Source: a virus. From it: DNA of 64,000 bases. The number at the start of each line of letters is the position of its first letter. The first letter of the stretch is position 1. The stretch is from IMG/VR virus record IMGVR_UViG_3300011114_000356, positions 1 to 64,000 of that record. One strand, 5' to 3'. A model generated the notes under the pieces. It saw only the letters and a program-made list of their open reading frames with translations. It was not told the origin of the DNA and searched no databases. Of this stretch, positions 8,702-15,473 are shown piece after piece. The translations under genes were made by a program, and so were the position numbers.

Positions 8702-8730
8702 ATTATAAAGGACAATTTTACATAATACAA
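8702..8730 (-). promoter_or_regulatory. Promoter for the leftward terS operon
   Basis: Reading leftward: -35 TTGTAT (8730-8725), 17-base spacer, perfect -10 TATAAT (8707-8702). The spacer and -35 are occupied by the 16-base repeat, so a repeat-binding protein could control this promoter. Confidence 0.6.
8713..8728 (-). repeat. 16-base repeat GTATTATGTAAAATTG, copy 4 (inverted)
   Basis: Fourth copy, in the opposite orientation to copies 1-3 and lying across the terS promoter. It is a plausible operator site. Confidence 0.7.
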
Positions 8731-8931
8731 GAAAAAGGACGCACAGAATCGAACCATAACGAACGATCTCATATCGGTTAAGGGTAAGGTATAGGCATTA
8801 ATTGATCTCTTTACTATATCGCTTCTTATACTATCTATAAGGAAAAGGGCATATCTTGGGCTGTTTGGCTTCGCCTCTTGTGGCTATTCTTTAGGGGTGT
8901 TTTATCAGTCGTAAATAATTGCTTAAATAGT

Positions 8932-8960
8932 TTGCATTCTATTAAAAGCTTCGGCATAAT
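8932..8960 (+). promoter_or_regulatory. Candidate promoter for the rightward early operon
   Basis: TTGCAT (8932-8937), 17-base spacer, CATAAT (8955-8960). The -35 is poor and the -10 good. The hairpin CTCTTTTAAGAG begins directly after it. Confidence 0.35.
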
Positions 8961-9010
8961 CTCTTTTAAGAGGTTAATTGTTAATCTCTATTAATTGAAA
9001 GGGCTTAACC

Positions 9011-9181
9011 ATGAGTAAATATGAAAAGGCTTTAAAGGTAAAAAATAAGTTATGGCTTAATCTTAAAACTAAGGATAACAAGTCTAGTTATGAATCTATC
9101 CTAATTAATAGGCTTTATAGGTTAGATGTCTTATGTAATAAATTAGCATTTTCTAATTTAAAAGGGGTTAATCATGGATAA
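9011..9181 (+). CDS. Small basic protein, first early gene
   Basis: 56 residues, Lys/Leu/Asn-rich (SKYEKALKVKNKLWLNLKTK). ATG follows AAAGGG by about 9 bases. Its end overlaps the next gene start by 8 bases. No known motif. Confidence 0.5.
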   Translation: MSKYEKALKVKNKLWLNLKTKDNKSSYESILINRLYRLDVLCNKLAFSNLKGVNHG

Positions 9182-9329
9182 ACAGTCAATTTTAAAATAT
9201 GAATGGATTCTTAATACTTTGGACAAAATGCACAATAAAGAGGTGAAAGCGGAAACCATACAAGCGGTTTTTAATATCCCTCTTACTGATGCTAGGGACA
9301 TTTTAAGACAATATAAGGAGGGCAAATAA
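9174..9329 (+). CDS. Small protein, possible helix-turn-helix
   Basis: 51 residues. The segment EVKAETIQAVFNIPLTDARDILRQY has the spacing of a short helix-turn-helix, but this is weak. Preceded by AAAGGGG. Stop TAA and the next ATG share one base. Confidence 0.5.
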   Translation: MDKQSILKYEWILNTLDKMHNKEVKAETIQAVFNIPLTDARDILRQYKEGK

Positions 9330-9496
9330 TGAACTATAACGTTATAGCTAGGGGTATTCAATTCTGCCTTATGTCAATCATTGGACTAATTTGCATCGGC
9401 TTTCTTGGACAAGCTTTAATTGGCGGTCTTTGCTTCGCTGTGGCTTTTCTTTATCTTTGGTTAGCATTTGAGGAGGCGGAACAAAATGAAGTCTAG
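9329..9496 (+). CDS. Small membrane protein
   Basis: 55 residues with two hydrophobic segments (about 11-28 and 30-47) and an acidic tail (FEEAEQNEV). Strong AAGGAGG 7 bases upstream. Likely inserted in the inner membrane; role unknown. Confidence 0.55.
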   Translation: MNYNVIARGIQFCLMSIIGLICIGFLGQALIGGLCFAVAFLYLWLAFEEAEQNEV

Positions 9497-9584
9497 AAAA
9501 TACACTAAAGACGGCTTTCTTTTTATGGTCGTTATATATTTAGCGGTTATCTTTTTAACTTATTTATTATGCATAGGGGCTTAA
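9486..9584 (+). CDS. Single-pass membrane peptide
   Basis: 32 residues: basic start MKSRKYTKDG, then one hydrophobic segment (FLFMVVIYLAVIFLTYLL). GAGGAGG lies about 10 bases before the ATG. It overlaps the preceding membrane-protein gene by 11 bases, so the pair may act together. Confidence 0.45.
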   Translation: MKSRKYTKDGFLFMVVIYLAVIFLTYLLCIGA

Positions 9585-9586
9585 TC

Positions 9587-9916
9587 ATGAGAGAACTTGA
9601 AAAACATTTGAGAGAAAATTACACACACAACGAACTTGCGGACTGTGCTAGGTATGGCTGTCAAGGTGGTTTCGGTGATTTTATTTATTATTCAGACACG
9701 ATTCGATACTTTGAACAATTTAAAGAGGATTGTTTTGAAATCATTGATGAATATAACAGCGTTATGGGGGAAAGTGGCTTCCCTCGTTATATTAATGACA
9801 ATATGGAAACTTACACAAATTTTGCGAACTCTGTTATATGGTTTGCGGTTGAGTGGGTCGCATATCAGATCACACAAGGGGAATATATAAGAGAAGAGGA
9901 AGAAGAGACCGCTTAA
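9587..9916 (+). CDS. Conserved-looking early protein
   Basis: 109 residues from the ATG at 9587, chosen because AGGGG lies 7 bases upstream. Acidic, with many aromatic residues (FGDFIYYSDTIRYFEQF and VIWFAVEWVAYQI) and a run of Glu at the C-terminus. It resembles small helical proteins in phage early regions; function unknown. Confidence 0.55.
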   Translation: MRELEKHLRENYTHNELADCARYGCQGGFGDFIYYSDTIRYFEQFKEDCFEIIDEYNSVMGESGFPRYINDNMETYTNFANSVIWFAVEWVAYQITQGEYIREEEEETA

Positions 9917-9924
9917 AATTATCT

Positions 9925-9967
9925 TTTAAAGCCTTAGAAATAGGGCTTTAAAGGGCTAATTTTAGCC
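9925..9967 (+). promoter_or_regulatory. Tandem two-hairpin element, copy 1
   Basis: A 9-bp stem TTTAAAGCC/GGCTTTAAA (9925-9933 with 9944-9952), one spacer base, then GGCTAA-TT-TTAGCC (9954-9967). It lies between two early genes and is followed by GAAAGG-TTAATT-ATG. Probably an RNA processing, stability or partial-termination signal. Confidence 0.6.
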
Positions 9968-9987
9968 GATTAATAGAAAGGTTAATT

Positions 9988-10539
9988 ATGGAAAACATAG
10001 TAGAAAGTTTGTCTTATAAGGGCTTTAACATTCAAATTTATCAAGATCACGAACCTTTTAGCCCTCGTGAGTGGGATAACCGCTCTAAAATGGTCTGCTT
10101 TCATGGTCGCTATACTTTGGGCGATAAGCACGAATTCGAAAGCCCTCAATCGTTTGAGGAATTTTTGACTGCGAATAAGGCTAATTTATTCATTCTGCCT
10201 CTTTATTTATACGATCATGGAGGCATCACAATCAGCACGACACCTTTTCATTGTCCCTTTGATAGCGGACAAGTCGGTTTTATATACATCACAAAACAAA
10301 AAGCACGAGATGAGGGCATTCAAGACCCTTTCAAAGCTATGCGTCAAGAAGTCGAGACATATAACGATTATCTCGTTGGGAACTGCTACGGATATTCTAT
10401 ATATGATGAACAGGGCGAATTTTTGGACTCATGCGGAGGCTATCTTGGTCATTCTAATTTCTGCTTGGAGGAAGCAAAATCACAAGCGGACTATTTAGAC
10501 CGCACACTGCCTAAACAATACGCTTTAGCCTTTGCATAG
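9988..10539 (+). CDS. Conserved phage early protein of unknown function
   Basis: 183 residues; the largest gene in the early cluster and flanked on both sides by two-hairpin elements. Sequence features include LYLYDHGGITISTTPFHCPFDSGQVGFIYI, which resembles a family seen in many unrelated phages, and a C-terminal CGGYLGHSNFCLEEAK segment. No signal peptide or membrane segment. The family has no function I can name; a host-takeover role is only a guess. Confidence 0.6.
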   Translation: MENIVESLSYKGFNIQIYQDHEPFSPREWDNRSKMVCFHGRYTLGDKHEFESPQSFEEFLTANKANLFILPLYLYDHGGITISTTPFHCPFDSGQVGFIYITKQKARDEGIQDPFKAMRQEVETYNDYLVGNCYGYSIYDEQGEFLDSCGGYLGHSNFCLEEAKSQADYLDRTLPKQYALAFA

Positions 10540-10547
10540 TGTTATCT

Positions 10548-10586
10548 TTAAGCCCTTATTTGAGGGCTTAAGGGCTAACATTAGCC
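10548..10586 (+). promoter_or_regulatory. Tandem two-hairpin element, copy 2
   Basis: An 8-bp stem TTAAGCCC/GGGCTTAA (10548-10555 with 10564-10571), one spacer base, then GGCTAA-CA-TTAGCC (10573-10586). Same architecture and same second stem as copy 1. Confidence 0.6.
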
Positions 10587-10603
10587 ATTTTTGAGGGGAC
10601 ATT

Positions 10604-10804
10604 ATGAAATACTTTGTATTTGACAATGAGGGAGGCAATTTCTGCGAGTGGGGAAGAGATGAACCACGAACAAGGGCGGAAATTATCGACTATTTTAGGG
10701 AACTCAATCAAGATGAATCATGCGAACCTTATCCGTTAAAGCTTTATAGTCTCAAAATGATAATGGATATATGGAATGTTGATATTATTCCTATCAAGCC
10801 GTAG
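10604..10804 (+). CDS. Small early protein
   Basis: 66 residues, acidic (MKYFVFDNEGGNFCEWG). GAGGGG lies 6 bases before the ATG. No motif recognised. Confidence 0.5.
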   Translation: MKYFVFDNEGGNFCEWGRDEPRTRAEIIDYFRELNQDESCEPYPLKLYSLKMIMDIWNVDIIPIKP

Positions 10805-10859
10805 GGCGAGGAATGAATTTTATAGACTGCGAATGAGGCTTATTTTTTAAGGAGGCAAT

Positions 10860-11021
10860 ATGAAAGCAGATTATGACAAAATCAAGGCTAATAATTTCTT
10901 TAGATACAATTATTATCAATGGGCTACACCTAGAACAGAGTTAGAGGCTAAACGCTTCGCTTTGGTCAAGGCTTGGCGGAAAATTAATCGTGAAGTTAAA
11001 CAAAACAAGGAGGCTGTATGA
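10860..11021 (+). CDS. Small basic early protein
   Basis: 53 residues, Lys/Arg/aromatic-rich (NNFFRYNYYQWATPRTELEAKR). Strong AAGGAGG 5 bases before the ATG. Its stop overlaps the next start (GTATGA). Function unknown. Confidence 0.5.
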   Translation: MKADYDKIKANNFFRYNYYQWATPRTELEAKRFALVKAWRKINREVKQNKEAV

Positions 11022-11227
11022 ATTTATTTACAGAAATAGAAAGAATTACACGAGAGTTATACAAAGAAGAGAAAGACACGCTTTCGTTAGGCAATTATTC
11101 TGTATGGGTGGGTGGTTGTGAGGAACATAGTTATTTGAACTATCATCAAGCCATATCATTAAAGAAAGAATACTTGGAGGACGGATACGATGATGTTGAG
11201 ATTGATACTTATGAGGAGACAAAATGA
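11018..11227 (+). CDS. Small early protein
   Basis: 69 residues, acidic C-terminus (LEDGYDDVEIDTYEETK). AAGGAGG before the start; 4-base overlaps on both sides. No motif recognised. Confidence 0.5.
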   Translation: MNLFTEIERITRELYKEEKDTLSLGNYSVWVGGCEEHSYLNYHQAISLKKEYLEDGYDDVEIDTYEETK

Positions 11228-11403
11228 GCAATCACAAGGCAATTTTAGCTTTAGTAAAAAACTATTGTATTACCGCTTCAAAAGACGCTAGTGATACTTT
11301 AGATGAGGGAAACTTAACAGACGGAAGCGAGGGCATTTACGAGGGTAGATATGAACTAGCTGAAAGTTTATTAGAACAAATTAAAACATGGGAGGCACAA
11401 TGA
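11224..11403 (+). CDS. Small early protein
   Basis: 59 residues, helical and acidic (DASDTLDEGNLTDGSEGIYEG). GAGGAG before the ATG; overlaps both neighbours by 4 bases. Confidence 0.5.
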   Translation: MSNHKAILALVKNYCITASKDASDTLDEGNLTDGSEGIYEGRYELAESLLEQIKTWEAQ

Positions 11404-11711
11404 CATACTTAAAAGAGGAAGATGTAGATAAGTTTAAAGACTTTATAGCAAGTTATGTTGGTATAGAGTTATTTGGTGAAGATGACTTTACGCTTGATAA
11501 GGCAGAGGTAAGTGATTGGGGAACCCAAGCCTATGAAGAAGAAGACGGAAGAGATGACTTATATAGTTGGATAAACATTGATTTTGAATTTTCTAGTAGT
11601 TGTCATAATGAGGATAGTTGGTGGCGAATAACCAAAGGTTGCCCTAGAGGTTTTTATGGAGAAGATTTTGATAAATTTTATGAAAGGATAAATAATGGGA
11701 CAGTATCATAA
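11400..11711 (+). CDS. Acidic early protein
   Basis: 103 residues starting at the ATG at 11400, 5 bases after GGGAGG (an in-frame ATG 12 bases upstream has no better site). Strongly acidic with aromatic residues (YEEEDGRDDLYSWINIDFEF). It could mimic nucleic acid or be a binding protein; nothing in the sequence decides this. Confidence 0.5.
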   Translation: MTYLKEEDVDKFKDFIASYVGIELFGEDDFTLDKAEVSDWGTQAYEEEDGRDDLYSWINIDFEFSSSCHNEDSWWRITKGCPRGFYGEDFDKFYERINNGTVS

Positions 11712-12030
11712 AGTCTATAACATAGATAAACAGGAATACATTAATCCGCATGGAATCAATAATGGATTAAAGCTACTAGAGCAAGTAGGGCATGATCTTT
11801 CTACCTCTACTGCATTATTCTTATTGTTAGCCAATTCGAATGGTCGTGGGGGTGGCGATGTAAGAGAGCATGAGTTAGTAGGTTCGTGGGCTGGGAATCG
11901 TGTTGTAGTGCAAGGAGACTATGCAAACGACCTAGATAATGGCTTTGTATCCGATAGAGAGATTGAGGGATATAAGGATATTAGTAATGATGTTTTTAAT
12001 ATGTTGAGATCAACTATGGAGGGTATATGA
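11695..12030 (+). CDS. Conserved-looking early protein
   Basis: 111 residues: GQYHKVYNIDKQEYINPHGI, then ALFLLLANSNGRGGGDV and VGSWAGNRVVVQGDY. This pattern looks like a widespread but uncharacterised phage family, possibly beta-rich. It overlaps the preceding gene by 17 bases. Confidence 0.55.
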   Translation: MGQYHKVYNIDKQEYINPHGINNGLKLLEQVGHDLSTSTALFLLLANSNGRGGGDVREHELVGSWAGNRVVVQGDYANDLDNGFVSDREIEGYKDISNDVFNMLRSTMEGI

Positions 12031-12293
12031 ACGCACAAGAACGAAAAGCATATGAGTTAGATATTGCTAATAAGTGGAATAAAAAGGTTGGTGATTTTTT
12101 GATAGGTAAGACTATTAAATCGGTTAGATATATGACAGATAAGGAAATGAACGATTTTATGTGGCATAAAAAGCCTGTCGTTATAGACTTTACTGATGGC
12201 TCATGGATAATTCCTCAAAGTGATGACGAGGGTAATAATGGAGGTGCATTATATACTTCTGATGAAAAACTAGCGGTTATACCAACTATTTGA
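12027..12293 (+). CDS. Small early protein
   Basis: 88 residues with a segment typical of small beta-barrel-like phage proteins (PVVIDFTDGSWIIPQSDDEGNNGGALY). It overlaps the preceding gene by 4 bases. Function unknown. Confidence 0.5.
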   Translation: MNAQERKAYELDIANKWNKKVGDFLIGKTIKSVRYMTDKEMNDFMWHKKPVVIDFTDGSWIIPQSDDEGNNGGALYTSDEKLAVIPTI

Positions 12294-12302
12294 GTGAAAT
12301 CC

Positions 12303-12346
12303 GATAGCATTCTTTGGAGTGCTATCTGATTATCATTTCGATAATC
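12303..12346 (+). promoter_or_regulatory. Tandem two-hairpin element, copy 3
   Basis: GATAGCA/TGCTATC (12303-12309 with 12320-12326), one spacer base, then GATTATC/GATAATC (12328-12334 with 12340-12346). The architecture equals copies 1 and 2 but the stem sequences differ, so pairing rather than sequence appears conserved. Followed by GAAAGGG-TTAATT-ATG. Confidence 0.6.
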
Positions 12347-12366
12347 TTAACTAGAAAGGGTTAATT

Positions 12367-12639
12367 ATGCACACTTATGTAAAGATTTATCCAATTAAAA
12401 GGCTCAATACTGAACTTGAGGAAATATTCGAATCAAGGATTGCGGTCTATGATGAATGGCATGATGAATATGTAGATAGCTATTTAGATAACCAAGTTTA
12501 TTATTGGTATAGCAAAGATGAGTTTAGAGAACTTCGACTAGGGCAAAAAATGGACGAAGACATTATTTATTTAATAGATATAGATTTTGAGGGCTACCAT
12601 GTAGAACAAATACAATTGTTAGAGGAGGAATTAGTGTGA
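12367..12639 (+). CDS. Small acidic early protein
   Basis: 90 residues, rich in Tyr, Asp and Glu (YDEWHDEYVDSYLDNQVYYW). First gene after the third two-hairpin element. No motif recognised. Confidence 0.5.
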   Translation: MHTYVKIYPIKRLNTELEEIFESRIAVYDEWHDEYVDSYLDNQVYYWYSKDEFRELRLGQKMDEDIIYLIDIDFEGYHVEQIQLLEEELV

Positions 12640-12797
12640 AAACATTTAGAATAAGAGCAAGTGAACAAGTATTTTACAAGGAAGATATTGAGGCAGAAAC
12701 AAAAGAGGAAGCTATTGAGAAGTTTAATGACTTAAGGTTTGGTAATTTAGAGCCTTGCGATAGCGATAATTTTACAATAGATAGCGTGGAGGAATAA
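12636..12797 (+). CDS. Small early protein with GTG start
   Basis: 53 residues. The GTG at 12636 overlaps the preceding stop and follows GAGGAGG by 6 bases. The sequence (MKTFRIRASEQVFYKEDIEAETKEEA) resembles short phage proteins of a beta-alpha type with a DIEAETKEEA helix; function unknown. Confidence 0.5.
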   Translation: MKTFRIRASEQVFYKEDIEAETKEEAIEKFNDLRFGNLEPCDSDNFTIDSVEE

Positions 12798-12798
12798 C

Positions 12799-12996
12799 AT
12801 GAATAAAGAAGAGATAATAAAAGAGCTAATAGAGCTTAATTTTTCTATGTGTCAAAACAGCATGGAAGTAAATGATGGTGTTATTTATGACTTGCTTATG
12901 TATGGATTTAAAGGCTATAAAAACATGAGCATGGAAGAATTACAGAAAGAATTAGATGATATGAAAGATGATGACGAGGAGGACGAAGATGAGTGA
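12799..12996 (+). CDS. Small acidic protein
   Basis: 65 residues ending in a run of Asp and Glu (MKDDDEEDEDE). GGAGG is 7 bases upstream. Such acidic tails are common in nucleic-acid-mimicking or anti-host phage proteins, but that is not demonstrable here. Confidence 0.5.
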   Translation: MNKEEIIKELIELNFSMCQNSMEVNDGVIYDLLMYGFKGYKNMSMEELQKELDDMKDDDEEDEDE

Positions 12997-13144
12997 TTTT
13001 TCAATAGGAATTAATCTTGATGTATATCAAGAGGGTGTTTTAACGAGAACTTTGAATGGCGAATCCCTTTCTGATGAAACTATCAGAATGATAATGGAGG
13101 ATATTGCTTACCTTTTTAATGATGAGGAGGAAAATAATGAGTAA
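12989..13144 (+). CDS. Small early protein
   Basis: 51 residues (SDFSIGINLDVYQEGVLTRTLN). GAGGAGG precedes the ATG. Overlaps both neighbours by 8 bases. Confidence 0.45.
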   Translation: MSDFSIGINLDVYQEGVLTRTLNGESLSDETIRMIMEDIAYLFNDEEENNE

Positions 13145-13298
13145 ATTATCAGAGAAAGAGTTGGACTTTTTGTATTGGTGTTTAGTAGATTATTGTGAGA
13201 ACAATATACCGCAAGAACTCAAACAATGTGCCAATATCAATCGCATTTTTAAGAAAGTGGTTAAGTTAAACGATCTATTTAAGGGAGAACAATCATAA
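13137..13298 (+). CDS. Small early protein
   Basis: 53 residues from the internal ATG at 13137 (SKLSEKELDFLYWCLVDYC), chosen over the upstream in-frame ATG because GAGGAGG lies just before it. Its last base is the first base of the next start codon. Confidence 0.45.
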   Translation: MSKLSEKELDFLYWCLVDYCENNIPQELKQCANINRIFKKVVKLNDLFKGEQS

Positions 13299-13474
13299 TG
13301 AGTAAATTAGTAAATTATGCTTTGGAATACATAGGTAAGAAAGAACTAGAGTGGTATTGCATGGAAATAGAAACTAAAGAGATAGATTTAAAGGCTCTTA
13401 GACATCATTTAATTGGCAAAGTTGGATTAGATGAGAGAGAAGTGAATAGACTTTATGCGGAGGATAGATCATGA
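13298..13474 (+). CDS. Small early protein
   Basis: 58 residues, helical (VNYALEYIGKKELEWYCMEIE). It overlaps the next gene by 4 bases. No motif recognised. Confidence 0.45.
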   Translation: MSKLVNYALEYIGKKELEWYCMEIETKEIDLKALRHHLIGKVGLDEREVNRLYAEDRS

Positions 13475-13662
13475 ACTATGGTGCAAAAGTAATTTTCAAT
13501 CAAGTTTTAAGTGCTATGCAAGATGCAGAGGAAATAGGCGGAGTTGAGGACGAAGAATATCTTGATCTCATGGAAGCTATTCGCCATGAAGCAGTTAAAA
13601 GATTCAATAATTGCGTTGATCTTATGGCTTTGAATCAAGAAGCCAAGACCAATTTAAGATAG
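13471..13662 (+). CDS. Small early protein
   Basis: 63 residues, helical and acidic (VLSAMQDAEEIGGVEDEEYLDL). GGAGG before the ATG. Function unknown. Confidence 0.5.
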   Translation: MNYGAKVIFNQVLSAMQDAEEIGGVEDEEYLDLMEAIRHEAVKRFNNCVDLMALNQEAKTNLR

Positions 13663-13672
13663 GAGGATAAAA

Positions 13673-13891
13673 ATGCCTAGATTTATTTTAGATATAGCTA
13701 ATACAAAATTTGAGGGCGAATTAGATACTAAAGCTTTTATGGAAGATTTATGTAATCAATATGGCAATCATTTTGTTTCTATTGTTTGCGTTGATAAGAC
13801 TAACGACAATCAATTTTATGATGATCCGATCCATAACAAGCTATCTAAAACACAAATAGATAATTATAACAATTATTTGAAAGGAGTTTAA
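13673..13891 (+). CDS. Small early protein
   Basis: 72 residues (PRFILDIANTKFEGELDTKA). AGGAGG before the ATG. Looks like a small alpha/beta protein; function unknown. Confidence 0.5.
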   Translation: MPRFILDIANTKFEGELDTKAFMEDLCNQYGNHFVSIVCVDKTNDNQFYDDPIHNKLSKTQIDNYNNYLKGV

Positions 13892-13893
13892 TC

Positions 13894-14124
13894 ATGGCTT
13901 ACGAAGTGCAAGAGTTTTGTTTATGTGGTGGTTGGACTAATACATGGTCGGTTGAAGATGAGCCGACCATTTTTGACACAAAGGAAGAGGCGGAAATTGC
14001 TTTAATGGATTTCTTTGAGGATTGTGATTATGCGTTCAAAGAGGAATTCATGCCAGATGTCCCAGACCGAGAAGATTTTAGGATAGTGGAGATACAAGAT
14101 AAATTTGACCACGAACAAGGCTAA
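13894..14124 (+). CDS. Small early protein
   Basis: 76 residues. The N-terminal half (YEVQEFCLCGGWTNTWS) followed by a helix (TKEEAEIALMDFFEDCDYAF) resembles a common uncharacterised type of phage early protein. AAAGGAG before the ATG. Last gene of the dense cluster. Confidence 0.5.
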   Translation: MAYEVQEFCLCGGWTNTWSVEDEPTIFDTKEEAEIALMDFFEDCDYAFKEEFMPDVPDREDFRIVEIQDKFDHEQG

Positions 14125-14151
14125 AAGTTTCGTTCGCTATGCTCATTTTAA

Positions 14152-14221
14152 CACAGATATCAAGTGGTGTAATCTATGAAACCCTTGATAATACTGATAA
14201 CCTGTGCGTTATCTTTATAAC
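14152..14221 (+). promoter_or_regulatory. Structured leader of the cell-wall hydrolase gene
   Basis: Nested inverted repeats: CACAG (14152) with CTGTG (14202), enclosing TATCAAG (14158) with CTTGATA (14184). They are followed by a separate hairpin GTTAT-CTTT-ATAAC (14208-14221), 14 bases before the start codon. This suggests that expression of the lysin is controlled at RNA level. Confidence 0.45.
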
Positions 14222-14235
14222 AATAAGGAGATGTT

Positions 14236-14616
14236 ATGGTTGAATTAGACCTAGCAAGCACCTGTTTAGCCCTTGTATTATTTGGTGAAGCGGGTGATAA
14301 CTTTAATAATCAAATGGCAGTTTATAATGTTGTTATGAACAGAGCCAAAACGATTAGCAAAGTGTGTGATGTAGTGTATGAACCAAAGCAATTCGAGTAT
14401 ATTACTTTGATTCAGCAAGGTAAGGCAAAAGAACCTAACCAAGTTCAATTACTTACTTATAAACTACAAGCAGTCAAGTTCTTAACTAAAGCTAAAGGCT
14501 ATACATATAATCCTGTTGGGCATTCTCAATTCTTCCACGACTCAAGAATACACCCTAACAAAAATGTTTTCAAAAAGCCTTTAGTTGCTCAAGTAAATAA
14601 TCTATACTTCTATTAA
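14236..14616 (+). CDS. SleB-like cell-wall hydrolase
   Basis: 126 residues, close to the size of the SleB/CwlJ catalytic domain (Hydrolase_2). Visible features: ALVLFGEAGDN with the putative catalytic E18, MAVYNVVMNRAKTISKVCDVV, the PKQFEYI segment and a C-terminal GHSQFFHDSRIHPNKN. No signal peptide. These enzymes cleave peptidoglycan glycan strands. It is the last gene of the rightward operon, separate from the late lysis cassette at 41146-42350. Confidence 0.72.
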   Translation: MVELDLASTCLALVLFGEAGDNFNNQMAVYNVVMNRAKTISKVCDVVYEPKQFEYITLIQQGKAKEPNQVQLLTYKLQAVKFLTKAKGYTYNPVGHSQFFHDSRIHPNKNVFKKPLVAQVNNLYFY

Positions 14617-14622
14617 CGGGAC

Positions 14623-14640
14623 GGGTATCTTCGGATACCC
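14623..14640. terminator. Hairpin with TTCG loop between convergent operons
   Basis: GGGTATC-TTCG-GATACCC, a perfect 7-bp stem with a stable tetraloop, just after the hydrolase stop and touching the primase stop. There is no T-run on either side, so it may block exonucleases or act as a weak bidirectional terminator. Confidence 0.5.
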
Positions 14641-15473
14641 TATACCGCACCTATTTCAATTAGTTTTTCTTTTAAGGCGACTGAGGCAATTTTTGTGCCT
14701 ACTCTATTATGATAATCATTGAAGTCTTCCCTGATTGTGTCGCTGAGCCAATAAGGCTTGCCTGTTTTAAGGGCAGAGGATTCTCCAACCTTACTTGTGT
14801 CATTGTCAGCGATAATGAGACCCTCCCTAAACTTCCTACTTACGAACTCCATGTTAGTTGCACTGAAGCAAACATAAATACAATACTTGATATTGCTAGC
14901 TTTCAATACTTCCCTTATGGAGAGACCCGTAGCAAAACCTTCGCAGAATATGGGAAATCCCTTTGCGTTAAAGGTAAAGACTGCCCCTTTGGTCGTTTGA
15001 CCATTGAGGAACTTCTTATCCCCCTTGTTATTGATGAGCTGACAACCGACAATTCTTCTGTCGATACGCATGGGTATCACTAGTAAAGGTTCGCCTTTAT
15101 TATTCCATATAGCACCCTCTTCTAATGGGAATCCTTTATCACTAAGATATTTGTGCCAACCAAGTTTGGTTTGGTGCATAATCCAACCCGCTTTCTTAGA
15201 GGCTTTCTCTTGGGCGACTTGTTTATCTAATGCAGATAATGAATGGAACAATGAATTGATGTTGGGTATCTTAACTTTTTCTTGATTATCTGGAAACCAT
15301 ACCGCTGGCTCACTCATGGTAGCCCAATTCATAACAAAGCCTACATCACCTAGATATTTATAAGAACCATTCTTGCTTCTTGGTTTATCCTCAGTTGGTG
15401 TTCTCACTTGTTTATGTGGAATCACATGGTTAATAATAAGCCCATGCACTCTAGCAAAGTCTTCGAATCTCAT
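14640..15473 (-). CDS. DNA primase with Toprim domain
   Basis: 277 residues. The C-terminal half is a Toprim fold: IFCEGFATGLSI with E178, GLIIADND with D223 and D225, and a later acidic REDFNDYH. The upstream part resembles the primase-associated region of phage and plasmid primases. There is no zinc finger and no fused helicase. It overlaps the helicase gene by 4 bases, so the two are probably made together for replication. Confidence 0.75.
   Translation of the reverse strand: MRFEDFARVHGLIINHVIPHKQVRTPTEDKPRSKNGSYKYLGDVGFVMNWATMSEPAVWFPDNQEKVKIPNINSLFHSLSALDKQVAQEKASKKAGWIMHQTKLGWHKYLSDKGFPLEEGAIWNNKGEPLLVIPMRIDRRIVGCQLINNKGDKKFLNGQTTKGAVFTFNAKGFPIFCEGFATGLSIREVLKASNIKYCIYVCFSATNMEFVSRKFREGLIIADNDTSKVGESSALKTGKPYWLSDTIREDFNDYHNRVGTKIASVALKEKLIEIGAV

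Larger units (their letters stand above)
8672..9010. other. Divergent intergenic region between terS and the early operon
   Basis: 339 bases with no credible gene. It holds the leftward terS promoter, a weaker rightward promoter candidate (8932-8960), a short inverted repeat CTCTTTTAAGAG (8961-8972) and two TTAATTG direct repeats just before the first early gene. Confidence 0.6.

Noticed and set aside
9158-9361. Minus-strand ORF of 67 codons in the early region
   Set aside because: Antisense to three overlapping small genes with good ribosome-binding sites.
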